Source of the DNA: Rhipicephalus microplus
Lineage: Eukaryota; Arthropoda; Arachnida; Ixodida; Ixodidae
DNA length: 64,000 bases
Direction: 5' to 3'
Assembly (NCBI RefSeq): GCF_043290135.1
Contig: NW_027464778.1
Location: 1-64,000, forward strand
Below are positions 1 through 10,824 of this stretch, one piece after another. The notes beneath the pieces are model-generated. The model had not been told where the DNA came from, searched no databases, and saw only the letters and a program-made list of their open reading frames with translations. Both the position numbers and the translations under genes were made by a program. How positions within the stretch are numbered: the first letter of the stretch is position 1; the number at the start of each line of letters is the position of its first letter.

Positions 1-1843
1 CTACTGTTTTGTGCTGGTGGACCGAATATTATCGAGGGACATTATATCAGAGACTTCATTCATTGACTTTCGAACATTTACTTACCATTGTGTTCTGATA
101 TGTGCGTATAAGTGTAAGTGTGTCTTTGCATATCTCTGCCCGAGTTTTCTACTTTCCATGCACTGCTTTGTACGTTTTGCTTCAAGATACGTGTTCAAGT
201 TTAACTCAACGGCCAAGGAGTAGCCGGCGCCATAATGGTGCGCCGACATCTCCTTACATATCATATCAATAAGAAAAAAAAGAATGCGCGCCAATGCCCC
301 ATCTATTGTATTCCCTTCTCACGTGCCCCAATACCAAACTGCGCGTGCCATTTCTGTGGTGCAAGTGTGTTTAAGTAGTCGCAGTTTCATCTTTCACAAT
401 CATGAGGGTTCCCATATTGAAAAGTATTCCTTCCCCGAACTTGTGGCAGGGACGCACGATGCGAAATTACAAAATGATCGCGCTTGAAAGCTTCATACAA
501 ATGCACTGTCGACCACAAAGCGGAAATAAACGGTGCGTCCGCTCATTCATTTAAGGTAAGTTTCCCACCACATTCCGAATGGAACGTACCACTCATTTGT
601 GCCTAGCACAGGCGCATTTGTTCTTTCGAAGAGAACACAGTGTTCCGCTACACCGTGTGATTATGTAAACGTCAAGCCGAGCAGTGTCGTTTGCTGGCCG
701 GCCTGGCTATGTTTCTTTCGGCGACGCGCAAACGGAGCACTCGGTGCGAAAACGGGAAATGCCCATACCTCGTGTCGACCGCCTTTCTTTACTGGATTTC
801 GTACTTCTTTGTGCACTATATAAATCACCTGCGTGGTACCCCTGTCATGCGTACGCACAGTTTTGTTTTTTCCTTCACTCGGGCTGTCGATACTTTGCTT
901 TCGGACAATAATTAGCATGCAGTCCGCCGCCACACTTTTCTGCTTCTACAGCTATTGTCACATGCGTCTATATATTTCTCCCCTATCTTTTCTTGCATCA
1001 ATGCTTCCGCACATTTTTCACCGCGCCACGCACTTTAAGCTACATTCACTCCTCCTACAGTCTCGAAACGGGCCTGCCCTGCGCTCTCAAGAAATAAATG
1101 CCCCAATTTCGTAAACAAATGAATGGCGTGGCAGAGAAGGAACTCTGCGCTGTCTGATGAATGTGGCTGTACCCTTCACATCGGGCGGCAGCTATCACCA
1201 CCTAGCCATAATGCTGACCTAACAAACAGCTACATTTATCTTGTTTTTTTTCTCTCTTTAAATAGTGAAGTATAGGACCGCGGTGCTTTGCAGTGAATGG
1301 TTTAGTTTTCACTCTTGCCTTGACTTTAGCCACCAATAAGATAACCACCTTCTAGTTAATTCTACCCGCCTAAAGTCTATTTTGCCCTCCCCCGTCTCTA
1401 AACCCCGGTGCTTTTGAAAAACTCTGCGCCATCATTCTAAACTATAAGGTGAAGCCCTTTACATAGCATTATCAAGTGTTCGGCAGTTTCCTTCTCTCCG
1501 CATGCACTGCATACCGTGTATACCCCTTCATATTTGGCCCGACATGTCGGAGTTGCTCGGGCAAGCGCTGACGCGAGTTTCCTATTCTATCATTTCCCAA
1601 GAGCTGAACACACTCGAGTTCATGTTACCTTTTTTTGAGAGAAGCGGCCACCTTCCCCCTGTTTTTTTTTTTTTTTTAATTACCACGCTCCTGGTTTTGT
1701 TTTCCCTCCATTACCGTACTTGTGGCACTTTTCTCCGCGCACTCGGTCTTCTCTAATTTACCTGTTCAACCTCCCCGAGCACACACGTCGAGCGCGGCAC
1801 ACCAACGCTCCTGCTAGCGGTGTTCAACAGAGAGAAGAGGATG
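1..1843. other. H4-H2B spacer, H2B-proximal part
   Basis: No recognisable gene. The sequence holds an isolated TATATAAA (817-824), a 65-codon ATG-started open frame (917-1114) overlapping AATAAA (1093-1098), and a variable T run near 1662-1678. I see no tRNA, 5S or snRNA gene and no H1 coding sequence. Confidence 0.7.
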
Positions 1844-1859
1844 GATTCGGAGCCGAATC
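1844..1859 (-). other. perfect 7-bp hairpin downstream of H2B
   Basis: GATTCGG, two bases, CCGAATC: a perfect inverted repeat about 40 nt beyond the H2B histone stem-loop in the direction of transcription. It is present in every unit. Its role is unknown; it could stall polymerase or be chance. Confidence 0.4.
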
Positions 1860-1898
1860 TCTCAGCACAACCCCTATGCCGACGCAGACAATTTGGGT

Positions 1899-1914
1899 GG
1901 CTCTGAGAAGAGCC
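1899..1914 (-). terminator. H2B mRNA 3' stem-loop, unit 1
   Basis: On the minus strand this reads GGCTCTTCTCAGAGCC: a six-pair stem and four-base loop, the canonical signal bound by stem-loop binding protein that directs cleavage without polyadenylation. It starts 39 nt past the H2B stop codon. Confidence 0.95.
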
Positions 1915-1953
1915 GTTGATTTGTCGTTGCTCGCTGTGGCCCACGACGCACGC

Positions 1954-2328
1954 CTACTTGGAGCTGGTGTACTTGGTGACGGCTTTTGTACCCTCGGACA
2001 CCGCGTGCTTGGCCAGCTCTCCGGGCAGCAGCAGGCGCACCGCGGTCTGGATCTCCCGGCTCGTGATGGTCGAGCGCTTGTTGTAGTGAGCAAGGCGTGA
2101 CGACTCGGCGGCGATACGCTCGAAGATGTCGTTCACGAAGCTGTTCATGATGGACATGGCCTTGCTGGAGACACCAGTGTCGGGGTGCACCTGCTTCAGC
2201 ACCTTATAGATGTAGATGGAGAAGCTCTCCTTCCTGCGGCGCTTCTTCTTCTTCTTGTCCGTGGCGCGCACATTCTTCTGCGCCTTGCCGGCCTTCTTGA
2301 CGGCTTTGCCAGACGGTTGGGGAGGCAT
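1954..2328 (-). CDS. H2B: histone H2B, unit 1
   Basis: Core nucleosomal histone that pairs with H2A in the nucleus. The product is 124 residues, the normal length. It has a lysine-rich tail (a K/R block at residues 25-33), the histone fold starting near [19 protein letters not shown] (residues 34-52), and the C-terminal helix ending AVTKYTSSK, in which Lys119 corresponds to the ubiquitinated lysine of vertebrate H2B. An in-frame ATG 15 bases upstream would add MLCEI. I chose the inner ATG because MPPQPSGKA is the usual H2B start and lies 37 nt from the putative cap site. The gene diverges from H2A, is followed by a histone stem-loop, and is identical in protein to the other six copies. Confidence 0.98.
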   Translation of the reverse strand: MPPQPSGKAVKKAGKAQKNVRATDKKKKKRRRKESFSIYIYKVLKQVHPDTGVSSKAMSIMNSFVNDIFERIAAESSRLAHYNKRSTITSREIQTAVRLLLPGELAKHAVSEGTKAVTKYTSSK

Positions 2329-2360
2329 GATTTCACACAACACGCACGCGAGACCAGAGT

Positions 2361-2446
2361 CGAATGCGCGTGTCCCCCCGTCTCGCCGCGCTTAAATATG
2401 AGCGAGGGGTGTTGACGAGATCAGCACAACGCGCGCGCCCCATTGG
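2361..2446 (-). promoter_or_regulatory. H2B promoter, unit 1: CCAAT, TATA and CATTCG cap box
   Basis: Read on the minus strand: CCAAT (2442-2446), a TATTTAA TATA-like box (2392-2398) and CATTCG (2361-2366). The A of CATTCG lies 33 nt after the first T of the TATA box and 37 nt before the ATG. The spacing supports CATTCG as the transcription start. The motif matches the PyCATTCPu cap sequence described for sea urchin histone genes except for G at the first position. Confidence 0.75.
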
Positions 2447-2528
2447 TTCGCACGGCTTCTCTCTCTCACACTCTCATCCGTTCCCCGCGAGCGGCGGCGC
2501 GCGATGGTGGCAACGGAAACCATTCGAG

Positions 2529-2862
2529 GATTTCGCTCGCAGGATTTCAAGCTGGACGGTTGTGCCCTCGCGATCTCCGACTTCAGCGTAGCTCCCGCCG
2601 ACTGGTTCGCCCTCCGCGGTCTCCTGACGCCGTGTAGCTCTCGCATTGTGGCACCCCGCCCTTGGACTGCTTCGACCGGATCCCCACTTTCCTATCTCCT
2701 TCTTTTTCCTCTCGTTGGCTGTCTTCTTCTGCTTCTACTTTCCTTCTATCCTTTTTATCCCTCCTTCAGCCCACCCCTATAAGGCACTGCGCCGTGTCGC
2801 CTGAAGGCAGACAGAAATTAGGTGCCTTTTTCCTCTTCATTGTAACCACTACCACCACCACC
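2529..2862 (+). mobile_element. cap-site retroposon copy 1A, distal copy at H2A
   Basis: This 334-bp insert is sense to H2A. Its 5' end is GATTTCGCTCGCAGG (one T more than most copies). A pyrimidine-rich middle follows, then CCCCTATAAGGC, the conserved block GTGTCGCCTGAAGGCAGACA, and an ACC-repeat tail. It is flanked by ACCATTCGAG at 2519-2528 and 2863-2872, a target duplication. Comparison with the empty site in unit 2 defines the boundaries. It has no RT coding and no clear pol III boxes, so it is either a short non-autonomous retroposon or the 3' end of an unseen LINE. Confidence 0.85.
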
Positions 2863-2872
2863 ACCATTCGAG

Positions 2873-3666
<794 letters not shown>

Positions 3667-3705
3667 GCGAGCACCCCTTCCGCGCGCTCGCCGCATTCCC
3701 CAAAC

Positions 3706-3721
3706 GGTCCTTCTAAGGACC
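3706..3721 (+). terminator. H2A mRNA 3' stem-loop, unit 1
   Basis: GGTCCTTCTAAGGACC, a six-pair stem with a TTCT-type loop, 40 nt past the H2A stop and followed by CACCCAAACAGG. It fits the metazoan histone stem-loop consensus. Confidence 0.95.
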
Positions 3722-5004
3722 ACCCAAACAGGTGACGCGGCCGTGTTTCGCTTCGCAGTCACGATGGCTCTGTTCGTACCCTCAAGCGTGTTTGTTTTTC
3801 TATACTTTATATATATTTCCTCGCGACATCAGTTAGCCACAAGTGCGCGACGCCAAATGCTGCAAAGAGACAACCAAATCACGCAGCTCGGCACCGAAAA
3901 AGACAGAAAAGAGCATGTAAGCGTTGTCATTTCTCAAATAAAAAAAAAAAAAAAAGCTCCACACGTAACCGTCTATCCTTACGATGACACCTGAACGGGT
4001 CAGCACAGGGACAGAGTAAATTTAATACCTTTGAATAGAAAAACAAACGTAAGGTAAAAAAAAAAAAAGAGAGAGAGAGAGAGAGAACCCGCCGTTAGCG
4101 CATTCCATTTGGTGCTTCTAACACAATTTATTTCGTCTATCTTGCTAGGCAGCGCAGCCACTATTACACAGAACACACAACACAAGCGCTTAACTTCAAC
4201 TAAACGTTTATTGCAAAAAAAAAAAAAAAAAAAATTGTCCAGAATATGGCACAAAAACTTGTTCAGCTTCAAAAGAAATGAAAGGAAATGACACGCGATG
4301 ATTTCGAGTGTGTTAGTGCACTCTCTATCGCGCTCACGCGGAAAGAACTGTTTTTTGGATGGGGTGATAGAGAATAACAGACAGTAATGTGCGGGACTGG
4401 CACGTGTGCTTTTTGTTGTCTACCTTTTACTATTCTTTTTCTCTGTTCACCCCCTTTATAAACTCTGACGTTTGCAATGAAAGTTCAGTTGAAGTTAAGC
4501 GCTTGTGTTGTGAGGTCTGTGTAATAGTGGCTGCGCTTCCTAGCGAGATGGATCCTTACCAACTGGCCCGATACAATTGTTTATTTCGTCTCTCGGTAAA
4601 ACTTCATCACCTCCTACGAGTGCACCCAAAAGTTGCGCCGGGGTCCAGCAGCCCAAGTCACCATGGCGTTACGCAAACAGAAGCCCTCAAAAACACCTTA
4701 CAAGCGGCGGGCAAAAAGGTAAACACATAAATGAAATTGACACACCACAGGGTCGCAGCACGGCTGCTGCACACACACCGACTGAAGCTAGCCTACCTTT
4801 TCTCTGTCTACTCATAATGATACACACTTTTACCTTGAATTTGTCAAAGCTGAGCCATTTCTTCGTAATAACGACGCGCCGACGTTCCGTTCTTCCGCGC
4901 GCTAGACAACGGCAGCCACGTACGTACAAAACATGACAGCAAAAGAGGGTGCGGCCGGAGTACGTGGCCTGGAGTGGTCTCGTAGCCAAAGCAGACACGT
5001 TGGT
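3722..5004. other. H2A-H3 convergent spacer, unit 1
   Basis: Noncoding. It contains an A run near 3940-3955 (preceded by AATAAA in this unit only), an A run plus GA microsatellite (about 4057-4087), a 74-bp inverted repeat, a second A run at 4215-4233 and the convergent 3' regions of H2A and H3. No gene is recognised. Confidence 0.7.
4144..4544. repeat. inverted repeat IR1, unit 1
   Basis: Arms 4144-4217 and 4471-4544 are inverted copies of one another over 74 bases with about six mismatches. They start GCTAGG and end TTGCAAA. About 250 bases lie between them, including an A run. This could be a fold-back or MITE-like element, or two inverted insertions of one repeat. A 12-bp direct repeat TTTATTTCGTCT lies outside each arm (4127-4138, 4580-4591) but at unequal distances. 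Confidence 0.8.
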
Positions 5005-5020
5005 GGTCCTGAGAAGGACC
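5005..5020 (-). terminator. H3 mRNA 3' stem-loop, unit 1
   Basis: On the minus strand GGTCCTTCTCAGGACC, with a six-pair stem and four-base loop, 47 nt past the H3 stop codon. Confidence 0.95.
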
Positions 5021-5067
5021 GTTTGTTGTTGCTTGCCTGTCGACCGAAGCGCAGGGAGCAGCCCAAC

Positions 5068-5583
<516 letters not shown>

Positions 5584-6015
5584 CCGAAGCGTGAGAACCC
5601 GTCCGCGTGCGAGCGCGGAAGCGTACGCCAGGATGCTGGCTGGCGCTCATTTTCGGGCAACCGTGCAGTTCGCGGCTGCAAAGAGGTACACCGAAACGAA
5701 ACCACTACCGCTGTACAATACAGCCTGCTGCGCATTTCTTTCGCCTTCCAGGCAACACATCAATCGACGCTGTAGCTCGTCGCTTCCCGAAGCGGCGCGA
5801 CGGAGTGCGAGACGCCACCATTCACGCCAACAGCGCGCATCGCACTAGAGCGCCTCGCATCACCGAGGGCAAATGCGCACTGCCACGCCAAAAAAACTTG
5901 CTCCTTGCGTTGTCGCTTATTTGCGACCATTACGTAGATGGGCGAAGACGACGAGAGACCACCGGCAGTGTTGGTATATGCATACACGTCCGCGCAACGA
6001 CAAGGAGTAAAACGC

Positions 6016-6211
6016 AACAAAACATTCTAACACAAACACCCCGTACATCCAACTGCCACTGAGCGCGCCTACTTGCTCAATCGCAGACAGTAACGGGACT
6101 CAATTTTATCTTCCTTTCCCTCTTAAGAATCACTCATACATACTTGCCAAACTACTAGGTGCGCTCAATGGCGGTTGGATGTACGGGGTGTTTGCGTTCG
6201 AATGTTTTGTT
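6016..6211. repeat. inverted repeat IR2, unit 1
   Basis: Arms 6016-6071 and 6156-6211 are inverted copies over 56 bases with about five mismatches, around the shared core GTACGGGGTGTTTG. The loop is 84 bases. The right arm directly abuts the old retroposon tail. It would form a long hairpin; possible MITE relic. Confidence 0.8.
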
Positions 6212-6408
6212 TCATTTTTACTCCTATTCCCTCGATATGTCGTCTCACTCTGGCTTCCCTCATGTCTCTTTCTCTACACTTTTATTCCCACCCTTTTAAT
6301 CCCCCCTCACCCCCCATCCCTTGTGAGCTACCGCTGAGGTGTCGCATCCTGATGCAGACAGTTTCGGGGCTCACTTTCCTCTTCTTTTCCATCTTACACA
6401 TCAGCAAT
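6212..6408 (+). mobile_element. old diverged retroposon tail, unit 1
   Basis: A pyrimidine-rich stretch followed by GAGGTGTCGCATCCTGATGC, AGACAGTTTCGGGGCTC and ACTTTCCTCTTCTTTTCC. The order and motifs parallel the 3' third of the cap-site retroposon (GTGTCGCCTGAAGGCAGACA, then TTTTTCCTCTTCATT). I infer an old insertion of a related element fixed in all units. It ends in a hypervariable C run. Confidence 0.6.
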
Positions 6409-7737
6409 CCCCCCCCCCCCCCCCCCCAACCTCTAAGTGCTAAATATGTGGCACAAAAAGCAGGAAATGGACTCAATGAAAGGGTGAAAAATAATAATCA
6501 TAATAGAAACGAAGATCAACACGCGCCTCAAAAAGCCCCATTCACTCCTCTTTCACATTTTCACGAGAAAATGAAGGTACACACATGGAGAACAATTTTT
6601 GTTATAGGTAGGCTTGCCTGAGCAGAACCACTGTCATGCGCCTTGGTTACACATTCGACACGCCTCGTCCTGTGCGGAGGTGGGTGGGAAACCAAGGGTG
6701 CACTTGAAAATGCAATGCTCGTGGGTTGGTGTCGCCATCTGACGGCAGGCTCACGCGAGCGCGCCTTGCTTTCGAATTTCCCGCGCTCGAACCTCTCGCG
6801 TTTACATCATGGGCTAGTCCCCCCCCCCCCCCCCCCTCTCGCGTGGGCGGCGAAGCCAGCCTCCCTAGAGTGACCACCTCTGCCGGCGAAATGGAAACAC
6901 TTGTTGCGTAGCTGTCCGTCCAAGTAAAGCTTTCACAACTGCAGTGTTCGCAGCACCAGTACAGTACATGAGTGCCACTTCTATCAAGTGCAGCTTCCCT
7001 CAGCACGCTGCATGGGCAGCGCTTATTGTGTACTTGCTTCTGACTTGCGCAGAAATTCTGTTTAAACATCCCCTTCCACTTTTCTTTCTTTTTTTTTTGT
7101 ATTTTGCAGCTCGGCAGCGCCAGGTGTGAAAAAAAAAAAACAAACAAAAATTATTAGGCGTGACAATGTACACAATGTGTTATTGAATGGGGCACTTCTG
7201 AGTGCACAGCGGGCGCGGTAAACACGACCAACCTGTCACAATCAATTTTTTCATTTGTAAGTACACATCCCTTCTTCGTCTGGGTGCCCCACGGTAGAAC
7301 ATAGTGCGTTTTTATTTATTTTGACACAACGTGACGCGATCGTGTAGTGGGCATTCCAAAGAAAAAAGCGAGTTCGTGCTTCCTGAGCATAGTCGTGTCT
7401 CCAAGAATGCAGTGACCAGGGTAGAACGCTGCGCTCGGCTTCTTCCTTCGCGCGATAAGGTAACTAGGCGACGTTCGCTTGACGGGCCCGTTTTAGCAGC
7501 TTGGCTTGCAGGAAGGAGAGGAAGAACTCGCAGATGCGGCGATTGATTCGTGCATGCAGACCCAGGAGAAAGACGACGACGCGAACGAAATGCGGTGAAC
7601 GTGACAAGTACCCAGCGCGATCAAGCTACTACTACACGAGGTGCTGCTCACCTGAGCGATGACGCAATGATATTGCAAAGAGGGACGGACGGGTATGGCG
7701 AACCGCTGGGATCACACTGCCGAAGCATCAAGTGGGT

Positions 7738-7753
7738 AGCCCTGAAGAGGGCT
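7738..7753 (-). terminator. H4 mRNA 3' stem-loop, unit 1
   Basis: On the minus strand AGCCCTCTTCAGGGCT. The first base pair is A-T instead of the usual G-C, but the remaining stem and the four-base loop fit the consensus. It lies 43 nt past the H4 stop. Confidence 0.9.
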
Positions 7754-7796
7754 GTTGTGTTCTCGTTGGCTGGCTGCAGGCGACGCCGCTGGCTTC

Positions 7797-8499
<703 letters not shown>

Positions 8500-8826
8500 G
8501 TGGTAGTGGTTACAATGAAGAGGAAAAAGGCACCTAATTTCTGTCTGCCTTCAGGCGACACGGCGCAGTGCCTTATAGGGGTGGGGTGAAGGAGGGATAA
8601 AAAGGATAGAAGGAAAGTAGAAGCAGAAGAAGACAGCCAACGAGAGGAAAAAGAAGGAGATAGGAAAGTGGGGATCCGGTCGAAGCAGTCCAAGGGCGGG
8701 GTGCCACAGTGCGAGAGCTACACGGCGTCAGGAGACCGCGGAGGGCGAACCAGTCGGCGGGAGCTACGCTGAAGTCGGAGATCGCGAGGGCACAACCGTC
8801 CAGCTTGAAATCCTGCGAGCGAATCC
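8500..8826 (-). mobile_element. cap-site retroposon copy 1D, distal copy at H4
   Basis: 327 bp. The 5' end GGATTCGCTCGCAGG follows the outer target copy (minus strand CATTCGCTT, 8827-8835). The tail is short (ACTACCAC) and runs straight into GGATTCG of copy 1C. It belongs to the CATTGTAACCACTACC variant, so it is not a simple duplicate of 1C. Confidence 0.8.
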
Positions 8827-8835
8827 AAGCGAATG

Positions 8836-10824
8836 CTCGACACGATCGAGTCGCGGTGTCGGCGCCGGCCCGCGAGACTGAGGAGGAAGGCGAACGGCGC
8901 ACGCCGGTTGGTCGGCGGCCAGCTCGTCTCTCTCTCCCTCTTTTCTTCGCGAGGAGCGCGTTGGCCGCGCAGGTTGCTGCACTGACTATTTTTCTGCACT
9001 ACAAGATTGAATATACACGGCAAACATGCTTTCGTTTGTTTGTTTGTTTTTAATTCTTTTCTCGTTACTGTTGCTAAGTTTCTTGCCCATTCATTCACGC
9101 ACCCTTCACTGCTGCAAAATGGCGTATCAGTCGTATCAGCTGCCCCAGCGGCAAGGAGACATCAAACCGAGTAAGCGACAATTCATGTACGCGTACGTAC
9201 AAGCCCAGCGGATACAACGCGTTCGCTAAAAAAAAAAAAAAAAAAAAAAACGTTTCATCGTGTCCACTGAACATGACACACGCAATATTTGTCAAAACTC
9301 ACAGCTGCAACAGCTCACCTGTGTGCCGCACGTAAATAAACTGCACACTTAACACTTTGCGACTACTCGTCCCCGGCGTGTGCCCCCCCCCCTCTTTTTT
9401 TTTTTTTTTCTTTTCTATGTTCTCGCTTTCTCTCTAATCACATCAATGCCTCATTTGCACGCACGAAACCCGTTTCACGGCGTCACTTTGACGCCATCCT
9501 TGTCGCCAAACCAAGGGACTAACACACGCGGTCCGGGCACGGCCTCATGGCCGGAAATTTCTAAACAAAGCGTGCTCGCGTTGTTGTGGACGCCGGCACG
9601 TGAAATTCGGCAAAGTAACAGCACCTTTGGCTGGCTACGCGTGTCTCAAATTTTACTGTGGCAGCTCCACTACATATCGCGATACGGCAGTTTCACCGAA
9701 GCCACGCAACGCGACCGCGCTCATTTCAGCATTCACGGGGACGGCAGAGAGTGAGAGCGCACCTCCTCTCGGGCGCGCCTCTCCTCCCGTAAACACGGAC
9801 TGTCAAGCGGTCCGGTCGCAGCGAAGTTTCCCCATCTCCTTGCGGGGTGGTTCAACACCTGCCCGTTTCAAGTGCACGGTTGCACTGTGAGGAACCCTGC
9901 AAGGGTCACGCAATTACAGGCAAAACAGCCCTAACTCTAAAGCGCCTTACATAGGACGAGATTGGAGCGTAAAATGCACCACCCTTTATGCATTCTTTCT
10001 TCTTTACAGCGTTGGAAGAGTGTTCGTTCGCTGCATGTTTTACGCATGCGTACTTTCGCTTACATAATACCTTCGGAGGCTGACAACCTGTTAAGTAATC
10101 TATCAACGACTATCCGGACGGCATCAGCTGTGCAAAGAAGATTTGCAGTTGGCCTTCCAGAGCCGTCCAGAGCACACAAAGTAGGTCTACACATCGTGGC
10201 AACCAATATTTCGAAAAAAGTGAATTGCGTAGTATTATAAAGAATACAACTTTCAGAATGAGCAAAACTGCTTGGTTTGACCAAAGTACAAAGAGGTGCG
10301 ATTTATACCACATCGATCCATTTATTGAATTAAAAATTACGCTGGCATTAGATAGAATATCGGAAACTCTAATTGACCGATTGAGGCTAGGCACGGCATA
10401 CACAAAAACATTTGTTTTTTTTTTTCTTTGCACAGACACGGCAGAGCTGAAAGTCCCGAATGCGAATGCGGATTGATAGATGAAGACGTATGTCACCTTC
10501 TCGTAGACTGTCCACATCACGAGACGCCGTCTTAAGTCCGAACAGTTGGCATTAGACCGCAGACCGTTTAACATGAAGAAACTTCTGGGTCCGTGGCCTA
10601 CTCGAGTTTTACAGTCGCACGCTTTAAAAGCATCAACACGTTCTTTACAAGACAGCGGGATTGCTGATAAGTATTAAGAAATAACGAACTTTCATTTGTA
10701 ACAAATGTACTTATTATGTACAGTATCACGTGACTCTCATCATGTGTGTGTTGTGAAATGAATGACGTGTCGACAATTATGTACACACGAGCGAATGCAT
10801 CTTTATACGGACCAGACGTGTGCT
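8836..10824. other. H4 upstream region and H4-H2B spacer, unit 1
   Basis: It starts with the GC-rich native H4 promoter (no TATA or CCAAT recognised). It then holds T and C homopolymers (C then T run near 9384-9409), the unit-specific A run at 9228-9250, short perfect hairpins such as GGCGTCACTTTGACGCC near 9479, and the LINE remnant at its right end. No intact gene is seen. Confidence 0.65.
10258..10677 (+). pseudogene. non-LTR retrotransposon C-terminus, unit 1
   Basis: Decayed 3' end of a LINE ORF2, of the kind found in I-like elements. In pieces it encodes ETLIDRLRLGTAYTK, then (after a T run that disturbs the frame) HGRAESPECECG and EDVCHLLVDCP, a CxC...HxxxxC zinc-knuckle-like motif, and in another frame LALDRRPFNMKKLLGPWP up to LQDSGIADKY and a stop. 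Reverse transcriptase and RNase H domains are missing. The segment just upstream (about 10120-10200) may be more of the same ORF (VQRRFAVGLPEPSRAH), with low confidence. Confidence 0.8.

Larger units (their letters stand above)
5584..7737. other. H3-H4 spacer, unit 1
   Basis: Noncoding. Apart from inverted repeat IR2 and the old retroposon tail it holds two C runs of variable length (about 6409-6427 and 6819-6836), a T run near 7090 and an A run near 7130. No gene is recognised. Confidence 0.7.

Noticed and set aside
2776..2786. CCCCTATAAGGC in the element as a replacement TATA box for H2A
   Set aside because: It lies about 90 bases from the restored CATTCG, too far for a TATA box acting on that start.
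2529..2862. Pol III promoter in the element (GGTTCGCCC resembling a B box)
   Set aside because: The match to the B-box consensus is partial, and no A box is found at a suitable distance upstream. The G-plus-ATTCG start fits a capped transcript better.
4057..4087. A run plus GA microsatellite as a SINE poly(A) tail
   Set aside because: No body sequence or target duplication could be tied to it. It is treated as a simple repeat.
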